IMG/VR virus record: IMGVR_UViG_3300024259_000131
Location: 1 to 27,564 of that record
Strand: one strand, 5' to 3'
Source: a virus
DNA length: 27,564 nt
This document shows, piece by piece, positions 23,380 through 27,564 of the stretch. A program made the translations under genes and the position numbers. A model generated the notes under the pieces. It did not search any database and was not told the origin of the DNA. It saw only the letters and a program-made list of their open reading frames with translations. The first letter of the stretch is position 1. Each line of letters starts with the position of its first letter.

Positions 23380-23427
23380 GCCTGATTATGTTTTAGCAAC
23401 AGGAAAAGACCGTTTCTTTTATCAGGC
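23380..23427 (+). promoter_or_regulatory. Stem-loop GCCTGAT/ATCAGGC
   Basis: Seven-bp arms (23380-23386 and 23421-23427) with a 34-nt loop, 27 nt before the first plus-strand gene. It could be a leader structure or binding site. Confidence 0.35.
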
Positions 23428-23453
23428 ACAAATTAACTTTAAAGATTAAAATT

Positions 23454-23711
23454 ATGGAAGATATTAAAAAAGTTTTCGCGGTAAAAATAGCCGAATCGGT
23501 TATTAATGAGATTGAAACAAAATATATTAAATCTGAAAATAGATTTGATTTAGAAATTAGAAAAGGTAATTTGACCAGAGTACACAAAGGAACAGATAAC
23601 GAAGGTTTTATAATTACCGGCTATATTGCAAAAAAATACAAAGATAGATTTAACAAAGTTTCTTTTTGTGGAGTATATCCTGACTGCCTTAAAAATGAAT
23701 TATTTTATTAA
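23454..23711 (+). CDS. Small protein, first of the plus-strand cluster
   Basis: An 85-residue protein (MEDIKKVFAVKIAESVINEI) of unknown function. It is alpha/beta with Gly-Asn and a GFIITGYIAKKYKD block, and a C-terminal GVYPDCLKNELFY with two Cys near the end. The leader TTAAAGATTAAAATTATG is A/T-rich without a Shine-Dalgarno site. It is followed 4 nt later by the first copy of the conserved hairpin. It leads the rightward cluster, so it is the best candidate for an early gene. Confidence 0.6.
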   Translation: MEDIKKVFAVKIAESVINEIETKYIKSENRFDLEIRKGNLTRVHKGTDNEGFIITGYIAKKYKDRFNKVSFCGVYPDCLKNELFY

Positions 23712-23714
23712 TAA

Positions 23715-23751
23715 ACCACCTCGCAGTTAACCTCTGCGGGGTTTTGTTGGT
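23715..23751 (+). ncRNA. Conserved intergenic hairpin, copy 1
   Basis: Outer ACCA/TGGT pair around the stem CCTCGCAG/CTGCGGGG (8 bp, with a T-G wobble) and loop TTAACCT, followed by TTTTGT. Starts 4 nt after the stop of the 85-residue gene. Copies at 24968 and 26643 keep CCTCG, CGGGG and the TTTTG tail, while the upper stem differs with matching base changes. May be a terminator or a cis RNA element. Confidence 0.55.
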
Positions 23752-23783
23752 ATAAATCAGATATTAATTAAAATTATAGAATT

Positions 23784-23900
23784 ATGAAAAAATTAACTAC
23801 GTTACCAATTGAGGACAAAATTATTATTTCTCTGGAAGTATTAACTGTTGTTGCTTGGGTTGTTTGTGTTTTGGGTATTGTTTTAAATCACTTAAATTAA
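23784..23900 (+). CDS. 38-residue membrane peptide
   Basis: ATG 23784 to TAA 23900: MKKLTTLPIEDKIIISLEVL followed by a hydrophobic span rich in Val (TVVAWVVCVLGIVL) and NHLN. One predicted transmembrane segment at residues 14-34. It is too short for automatic calls, but the leader (AAAATTATAGAATTATG) and the next gene 6 nt later support it. Function unknown. Confidence 0.55.
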   Translation: MKKLTTLPIEDKIIISLEVLTVVAWVVCVLGIVLNHLN

Positions 23901-23906
23901 AATATT

Positions 23907-24206
23907 ATGAAATTACACGAAATTATTAATTCAGTACTAAATGATGAGGAGCTACAACTTGAAAAATTAGCTCCTTATAAAAACTCGCTTTATACCTATT
24001 TTAAAGACTATTTTTGTTACGAGCCCGTTATTATGGTTACTTTCGTTTGTAACGCCTTGCAGGGCTGCAAAATTGTTTCCTCGAATGAATTTAATGAGGC
24101 AATTTGCGACTATTTGGAAGACTATGATTGTAGTAACGAAGACAGCAAAAATTTCAGCGAATATGAGACTATTTGCGCTAACTCTATAATGTTAGCAGAC
24201 TTTTAA
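23907..24206 (+). CDS. Small acidic protein of unknown function
   Basis: A 99-residue protein: a helical start (MKLHEIINSVLNDEELQLEK), a YKNSLYTYFKDYFCYEP segment, a hydrophobic strand (VIMVTFVCNAL) and a strongly acidic C-terminal half (YLEDYDCSNEDSKNFSEYE). Five Cys residues are spread out, not arranged as a zinc motif. Located 6 nt after the membrane peptide and 94 nt before the next gene. Strongly acidic small phage proteins are often DNA mimics, but nothing in the sequence proves that. Confidence 0.55.
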   Translation: MKLHEIINSVLNDEELQLEKLAPYKNSLYTYFKDYFCYEPVIMVTFVCNALQGCKIVSSNEFNEAICDYLEDYDCSNEDSKNFSEYETICANSIMLADF

Positions 24207-24212
24207 CATTTC

Positions 24213-24271
24213 ACCCGGTTTAAATTACTTGAAAATAGAGTAATATATTTAACTGCGAAGTTAGGCCGGGT
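24213..24271 (+). terminator. Structured intergenic region with nested stems
   Basis: ACCCGG near 24214-24219 pairs with CCGGGT at about 24266-24271, and ATTACT/AGTAAT forms an inner stem; then TTTTTAAACC follows. It resembles the other intergenic elements in starting CACC, but lacks the CCTCG/CGGGG core, so I do not group it with them. Confidence 0.35.
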
Positions 24272-24300
24272 ACTAATTTTTAAACCTTAAAATTATTATT

Positions 24301-24630
24301 ATGAAAACAAAAAAGTTAATAACTAGAAAAGAGTACATGAACAATTCAAGCGAATTACATCATGTGTATTATTTGCAATTTGCAACCCAATCAACAGAAC
24401 GATTTATTTTGGAGTCATTAACAATAGAAGACATTAAACACGCGTTGAACAGTGGGGATGAGCATCTAAATGAAATAAAAATACCATTCAACAATATGGG
24501 CAGGGGCGGCTCTTGGTGGTGGGACGATGCCCCTATTAATATAAGTTTATTAAAAGAGCTGGGGGAAAATAACTCAGCGGCAACACATACATGTGTTGCA
24601 AAAGCTATGGCAAAAAAATTAACTATTTAA
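24301..24630 (+). CDS. Small protein with Tyr/His N-terminal region
   Basis: A 109-residue protein. MKTKKLITRKEYMNNSSELH then HHVYYLQFATQSTERF, followed by DEHLNEIKIPFNNMGRGGSW and WWDDAPIN. The pattern xxRKEYM...HxxYYxQFxT...DEHxNxI recalls small conserved proteins I have seen in Bacteroidota phages and mobile elements, of unknown function. It is a stand-alone alpha/beta domain. Tryptophan-rich centre (SWWWDD). No catalytic motif is assigned. Confidence 0.6.
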   Translation: MKTKKLITRKEYMNNSSELHHVYYLQFATQSTERFILESLTIEDIKHALNSGDEHLNEIKIPFNNMGRGGSWWWDDAPINISLLKELGENNSAATHTCVAKAMAKKLTI

Positions 24631-24665
24631 GCCAAAGATGTACAAACGATTTTAAAAACTAAATT

Positions 24666-24950
24666 ATGAAAACTAAAAGAATTCAAAACAGTACTTTGTT
24701 GAAAGTTGGCTGGTTGCCAGCCACAAACACAAATGGAGCAAGGATTAGATTTGTACAATGTAATTCTAAAAAAAGAAAAATTATTTCAGGAAATATTAAT
24801 CTTGAGCTAATTGATTTTGTAAGTGATATTTTAGACAAAAATAGCAGTGTTAAAAGTTATTCTGTTGCGGTTGATAATACACAAAACAATTTTTATTTGT
24901 TTAATGTCGATTTTGTTGGTAATTCATTTGAAGACCTTTTAAATTTTTAA
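24666..24950 (+). CDS. Small protein with N-terminal GWLPATNT motif
   Basis: A 94-residue protein starting MKTKRIQNSTLLKVGWLPAT, then NTNGARIRFVQC. The GWLPATNT-type opening followed by a basic strand occurs in small proteins of Bacteroidota mobile elements, in my recollection, without assigned function. The rest is beta then helical (NLELIDFVSDILDKNSSVKS). Leader AAAACTAAATTATG is A-rich. Followed 17 nt later by hairpin copy 2. Confidence 0.55.
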   Translation: MKTKRIQNSTLLKVGWLPATNTNGARIRFVQCNSKKRKIISGNINLELIDFVSDILDKNSSVKSYSVAVDNTQNNFYLFNVDFVGNSFEDLLNF

Positions 24951-24967
24951 AAAACATCTCCTACGAA

Positions 24968-25006
24968 TCACCTCGTTTATTTCGGTAAACGGGGCTTTGT
25001 GGGTGA
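24968..25006 (+). ncRNA. Conserved intergenic hairpin, copy 2
   Basis: Stem CCTCGTTTA/TAAACGGGG (9 bp with one T-G wobble) around the loop TTTCGG, with an outer TCA/TGA pair and the tail CTTTGTGGGTGA. Same lower stem, wobble and CACC/GGTG flanks as copy 1, upper stem fully different but still paired. Confidence 0.55.
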
Positions 25007-25029
25007 AAAACAACTATAAAAAACAAAGC

Positions 25030-25227
25030 ATGAAAAATTTAAAAAACATCACCCAAAAAAAAGTATTTTACGGATACATTTATCCAGTATTCGCAAAGGA
25101 ATTTTTAATCGAGTGCCAAACCTATGAACAGTTTGCACGGGTTGTAAGTAATGTATTTATTTTGACTCCTGAACAGTGGAACTCTGTTTTGTTGGAATGG
25201 GAGCTAAAAGAGGATATTTTATCCTAA
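25030..25227 (+). CDS. Small protein, likely start at 25030
   Basis: A 65-residue protein: MKNLKNITQKKVFYGYIYPV, then FAKEFLIECQTYEQFARVVS and an acidic end. The frame is open to a TTG at 24997, but that lies inside hairpin copy 2; ATG 25030 has the leader AACTATAAAAAACAAAGC, which recurs before later genes. Function unknown; followed by a 196-bp gap with dyad copy 5. Confidence 0.55.
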   Translation: MKNLKNITQKKVFYGYIYPVFAKEFLIECQTYEQFARVVSNVFILTPEQWNSVLLEWELKEDILS

Positions 25228-25265
25228 AAAACAATACGTCAAAGAACGTAAAAAACTGATTACCA

Positions 25266-25273
25266 CAAAGGTA
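25266..25273 (-). promoter_or_regulatory. Antisense -7-like box
   Basis: Minus-strand TACCTTTG next to dyad copy 5, but no gene follows on that strand and no -33 box sits at the expected distance. Possibly a start for an antisense RNA or chance. Confidence 0.2.
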
Positions 25274-25289
25274 CAAAAAATTAACGACA

Positions 25290-25304
25290 ATAGAGAAAAT
25301 CTAT
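25290..25304. promoter_or_regulatory. Operator-like dyad copy 5 (ATAGA-N5-TCTAT)
   Basis: ATAGAGAAAATCTAT, extended to CAATAGA...TCTATTG (7+7 bp), in the gap before the 401-residue gene. It is the longest-armed copy, which favours true dyad selection. Confidence 0.6.
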
Positions 25305-25374
25305 TGATAAAAAACAAACATAAAAAACAGGCATTGCATGGTTGCTACTTCCAGTCTAAAAAACTGGTAAAAAA

Positions 25375-25382
25375 TAAGTTTG
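25375..25382 (+). promoter_or_regulatory. Candidate -7 box for the 401-residue gene
   Basis: TAAGTTTG matches TAnnTTTG, 41 nt before ATG 25424. No TTTG at the right distance upstream, so it is weak. Confidence 0.3.
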
Positions 25383-25423
25383 ATTCTTATTGTGCCACAA
25401 ATTTAATTTTAAAAAACAATCAA

Positions 25424-26629
25424 ATGAAAAAAACAGAAGTTATCGAAATATTCAAAACTAATTTCGATAAAAAAAACAAGTTAAACAGGTTAAACAAATC
25501 AATTAACAGTGACATACTGGACAAAATTGAACATGGGTTAACCCTTGAAAGTTTGGAGGTAATTACAAAGGACTTACCAGTATTTAAGTACTATTCGCAA
25601 ATTACAATACATGGTTTGTTTCCTGAAGTTACCAATAACTATTGTTTTGGATATAAAAACATATTCCAGAATAAAAACAAATCTATTGGTGTTCGCTGGA
25701 GTGCCATTGATGAGATTAAACGTAAAAAAATGAATGCTTTTTTGAAACATTCAGATTATTTTTATCACCGCAATAGTACTGAACATTGTTTCAGGATAAC
25801 AAAAAGAGTTAACGAACAGAATTACACTTCCATTTTAGCAGACCTGAAAACCAAACTTGAAAAAATTGACACCTCTTTATTTTTCGGACATAAACAGATT
25901 TATGCAGCCGTTGGAATGTGGGGTGACAAATATTTAGTTTTACAGTTTTCTATTGATGCAATTTATGATAAAAATATATCTGTTTTATTGAATAAAATGG
26001 GTTACACAAAACAATGGTTAACGGAAAAGATTAACGAACAAAACAGTGCTGAAGTTGCCCGTAAAAAAGAATATGAATTAAGTGAAATTGCTGAAGACAA
26101 AAAACAAAAAGAAACTTGGGGCAAATCACAAAAAGATATTGATTTCCTGAATGAAAATTATAAAAAAGTAACCTCTATTGATGCTGGTATTTATTTGAAA
26201 CTTGAATTAAATTATCCGTACGAACAGGTTAAATTTCGGGTTGTTCGCTTAATTAAATTCGGCAAAAAAGCAAAAAGAAGTTTTTTAATATTCGATAATT
26301 TAAAAGATGCTTTAACTGTAAAAGAAAGTGATTTCAGCAATAATAAGGTGTCAAATTATCCTGTAAAAGATTTCTACTTACTGAATACAGGCGAGCCGCA
26401 AAAACCAGTTAAAACGGTTGCAACGGATGTTAAATCGGTTGGTGATATTGTTATCGTAAACTATTCAAAAAAAGCAATTGCAATTTTTGGAGATACAAAA
26501 CCTATTAAAGACAAATTAAGGTCTGCTGGTTGCCGTTTTAATGCTTATTTAACCTATCAAAACAAAAAACAGGCTGGTTGGGTTGCTCAAACATCAAAAC
26601 GTGCTGAAATTGAAGCTATATTGAACTAA
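25424..26629 (+). CDS. 401-residue protein with C-terminal GDTKPIKD-type domain
   Basis: The largest gene of the plus cluster. I choose ATG 25424 (A-rich leader AAAAAACAATCAA) over an upstream TTG. Residues about 1-180 are a Lys/Asn-rich region with ITIHGLFPEVTNNY and RHxSTEHCFR-like motifs; residues 215-245 are charged helix (RKKEYELSEIAEDKKQKE). The C-terminal about 55 residues contain AIAIFGDTKPIKDKLRSAGC, then RFN, and a GWVAQTSKRAEIEAIL end, a small domain I recall from Bacteroidota mobile-element proteins (pattern GDTKxxKDxLxxxGxRFN...GW). The role of that domain is unknown. A multi-domain accessory protein, perhaps a counter-defence or DNA-acting factor; that is a guess. Confidence 0.55.
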   Translation: MKKTEVIEIFKTNFDKKNKLNRLNKSINSDILDKIEHGLTLESLEVITKDLPVFKYYSQITIHGLFPEVTNNYCFGYKNIFQNKNKSIGVRWSAIDEIKRKKMNAFLKHSDYFYHRNSTEHCFRITKRVNEQNYTSILADLKTKLEKIDTSLFFGHKQIYAAVGMWGDKYLVLQFSIDAIYDKNISVLLNKMGYTKQWLTEKINEQNSAEVARKKEYELSEIAEDKKQKETWGKSQKDIDFLNENYKKVTSIDAGIYLKLELNYPYEQVKFRVVRLIKFGKKAKRSFLIFDNLKDALTVKESDFSNNKVSNYPVKDFYLLNTGEPQKPVKTVATDVKSVGDIVIVNYSKKAIAIFGDTKPIKDKLRSAGCRFNAYLTYQNKKQAGWVAQTSKRAEIEAILN

Positions 26630-26642
26630 TATTAATCACCTT

Positions 26643-26679
26643 CACCGCCTCGAATAGCAATATTCGGGGTTTTGGTGGT
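26643..26679 (+). ncRNA. Conserved intergenic hairpin, copy 3
   Basis: CCTCGAATA-GCAA-TATTCGGGG: a 9-bp stem with a perfect GNRA (GCAA) tetraloop, with outer CACC/GGTG and a TTTT tail. It starts 14 nt after the 401-residue gene. The best-formed of the three copies. Confidence 0.6.
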
Positions 26680-26720
26680 AAAAGACAAAAGTATTTTATT
26701 ATTAATTTAAACTATAAAAA

Positions 26721-26927
26721 ATGAATTTAATTACACGCTTTAAAATTGTAGCTCTTTTGGTTGTCCAAATGGATTTACCTGAAGTATATCAGCGAAAAGT
26801 TGACGTTGTGGCTCAAATGATTGACAAAAACAGTGAATACAAGTTAAATGGTTTAATGCTATTGGAAGCAATGGTATTGGATTATGTTGAGAAAATGGAA
26901 TTGATTGAAGATATTAATTTAAACTAA
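26721..26927 (+). CDS. Small helical protein
   Basis: A 68-residue, mainly helical protein (MNLITRFKIVALLVVQMDLP; QRKVDVVAQMIDKNSEYKLN), then an acidic tail. The leader is the recurring AACTATAAAAA directly before ATG. Ends 10 nt before a membrane peptide gene. Function unknown. Confidence 0.55.
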   Translation: MNLITRFKIVALLVVQMDLPEVYQRKVDVVAQMIDKNSEYKLNGLMLLEAMVLDYVEKMELIEDINLN

Positions 26928-26937
26928 AAAACTAACC

Positions 26938-27039
26938 ATGATTGACTACATTTTAAACCCGTACTTTCTGGTTAACGTCCTTTGGATGCTAACTTTTGTT
27001 ATTATCTCTTTAATTTTCACTAAAAAACGTAAAAAATGA
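26938..27039 (+). CDS. 33-residue membrane peptide
   Basis: ATG 26938 to TGA 27039: MIDYILNPYFLVNVLWMLTF followed by VIISLIFTKKRKK. One transmembrane span with a basic C-terminus. Its stop overlaps the next start as ATGA, which supports it. Too short for standard calls. Function unknown. Confidence 0.55.
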   Translation: MIDYILNPYFLVNVLWMLTFVIISLIFTKKRKK

Positions 27040-27176
27040 AACACAAATTAATTGCCTTCTGGCTTGACTTCGTTAACAACTTCCTGACCATCGAAAAGTA
27101 TGCTGAATATCATGGCATAACTGAAATTGAAACTGAAATAATGCTTTCCGCAGGTAAAAAACTAAGCGAGGCATAA
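27036..27176 (+). CDS. 46-residue protein coupled to the membrane peptide
   Basis: ATG 27036 overlaps the previous TGA (ATGA); the protein is MKHKLIAFWLDFVNNFLTIE, then KYAEYHGITEIETEIMLSAG and KKLSEA. It looks like an amphipathic helix with a Glu-rich end. Function unknown. Confidence 0.55.
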   Translation: MKHKLIAFWLDFVNNFLTIEKYAEYHGITEIETEIMLSAGKKLSEA

Positions 27177-27186
27177 AAAACGGTTC

Positions 27187-27206
27187 TGTGACCCCATGTG
27201 ACCCCA
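27187..27206 (+). repeat. Tandem 10-bp repeat (TGTGACCCCA)2
   Basis: Two perfect adjacent copies of TGTGACCCCA in the 91-nt gap after the 46-residue gene. May be a protein-binding site or an accidental duplication. Confidence 0.6.
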
Positions 27207-27267
27207 TTTAAGACACTATCTTTTAAAAAACAACGAAACATACGTTAAACTATAAAAAACGCTTAAA

Positions 27268-27441
27268 ATGAATAAAACAATTGTAAAAAATGGCAGGAAA
27301 ATAATTGGGTTTGCATATAAAAACTCAATGGGAGAATTTTACTATGCTTTTGGGAAACCTTCTGCAAGTGAATATATCTCGTTTAAATGCAATAGTATTA
27401 ACGATGGAGTTAGTAAAATACAATTATACAGTAACTCATAA
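27268..27441 (+). CDS. 57-residue protein of unknown function
   Basis: ATG 27268 to TAA 27441 encodes MNKTIVKNGRKIIGFAYKNS, then MGEFYYAFGKPSASEYISFK and a CNSINDGVSKIQLYSNS end. Beta-like, Tyr/Phe-rich. The leader AAACTATAAAAAACGCTTAAA is the recurring one. The minus-strand frame in the same bases has poor composition and was left out. Confidence 0.55.
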   Translation: MNKTIVKNGRKIIGFAYKNSMGEFYYAFGKPSASEYISFKCNSINDGVSKIQLYSNS

Positions 27442-27453
27442 AAAACTATAAAC

Positions 27454-27564
27454 ATGGCACTAAAAAAATGGAACAGGAAACATTCCACCGAAGACAATTG
27501 GACTAAAGAAGAAACGCAAAAGTATCTCCACAACCGAGCTAAAAAAGCCGTAAAAAACGAAGGT
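27454..27564 (+). CDS. Small Lys/Trp-rich protein (partial, cut by window end)
   Basis: ATG 27454 begins MALKKWNRKHSTEDNWTKEE, then TQKYLHNRAKKAVKNEG to the last base, with no stop. The leader is AAACTATAAAC. Trp and Lys/Arg enrichment suggest a nucleic-acid-contacting helical protein. Only 37 codons are seen, so nothing more can be said. Confidence 0.45.
   Translation, partial: MALKKWNRKHSTEDNWTKEETQKYLHNRAKKAVKNEG

Larger units (their letters stand above)
22984..23453. other. Non-coding divergent regulatory region, GC-richer
   Basis: About 470 bp between the minus-strand packaging genes and the plus-strand small-gene cluster. It has two TGTT-TTAT-AACA dyads (22993-23004, 23109-23120), several short stems (AGTGG-N8-CCACT near 23086-23103), a near-tandem 20-bp repeat (23329-23368) and a 7-bp inverted pair (23380-23386, 23421-23427). 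Base composition between about 23060 and 23400 is richer in G+C than either side. I see no good coding frame. It could be an origin, a structured RNA or a control region; I cannot decide. Confidence 0.5.
25228..25423. other. Leader / control region before the 401-residue gene
   Basis: A 196-bp gap. It holds dyad copy 5 (25290-25304), a smaller CCAGT-N7-ACTGG inverted pair (25351-25367), a minus-strand TACCTTTG box (25273-25266) and a plus-strand TAAGTTTG box (25375-25382). No coding frame is convincing; a TTG-led extension of the downstream gene runs through the dyad and is rejected. Confidence 0.5.

Noticed and set aside
23040-23453. tRNA gene in the GC-richer region
   Set aside because: I could not fit a cloverleaf with an acceptor stem and T-loop (GTTCRA in register) to the stems seen.
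24997-25029. TTG-led extension of the 65-residue gene
   Set aside because: It lies inside the conserved hairpin copy 2; the recurring leader favours ATG 25030.
25304-25423. TTG-led N-terminal extension of the 401-residue protein
   Set aside because: It begins on the last base of dyad copy 5 and crosses a likely promoter; ATG 25424 with an A-rich leader is a better start.
23715-26679. The three hairpins as ordinary unrelated terminators
   Set aside because: They share CCTCG/CGGGG and outer flank bases across three loci, more than a terminator needs, so I report them as one family while leaving a terminator role open.

Overview
The window looks like about 27.5 kb of a tailed phage or prophage of siphovirus type infecting a Bacteroidota host. 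The order TerS, TerL, portal, HK97-type protease, HK97-fold capsid, connectors, tail tube, frameshifted tail chaperones, 966-residue tape measure, distal tail/hub and fibres marks an HK97-like capsid on a long non-contractile tail. The host is inferred from low GC, lack of Shine-Dalgarno sites with A/T-rich leaders, promoter boxes of the Bacteroidota form TTTG-N19..20-TAnnTTTG, and signal peptides cleaved before Gln. No integrase, replication or lysis gene is visible, so lifestyle cannot be judged.

The minus strand (about 22.9 kb down to 1) carries the packaging, head and tail genes. Packing is very tight, with many ATGA/TAATG stop-start overlaps. Two things break this order. Between TerS and TerL sit a small HTH protein, an acidic/coiled-coil protein, a 37-residue membrane peptide, two glycosyltransferases and a B12-binding radical SAM enzyme, the last translationally coupled to TerL. 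Between TerL and portal lies a 0.8 kb segment with two plus-strand genes and one minus-strand gene, bounded by 17-bp inverted repeats.

The plus strand from 23454 to the right end carries at least eleven small genes of unknown function plus one 401-residue protein. They are separated by A-rich leaders and by a recurring structured hairpin. A non-coding, GC-richer region (about 22.95-23.45 kb) separates the two divergent transcription units; it holds a good promoter, two kinds of dyad and a near-tandem repeat.

The most interesting signals are: (1) a 15-bp dyad, ATAGA-N5-TCTAT, found five times, each next to a gene start or promoter, suggesting a phage-wide regulator; (2) three intergenic copies of a hairpin with conserved flanks and compensating stem changes; (3) three head/tail-module proteins with Sec signal peptides; (4) a TerL carrying a second, catalytically degenerate RNase H-like domain; (5) the radical SAM/glycosyltransferase cassette coupled to TerL.
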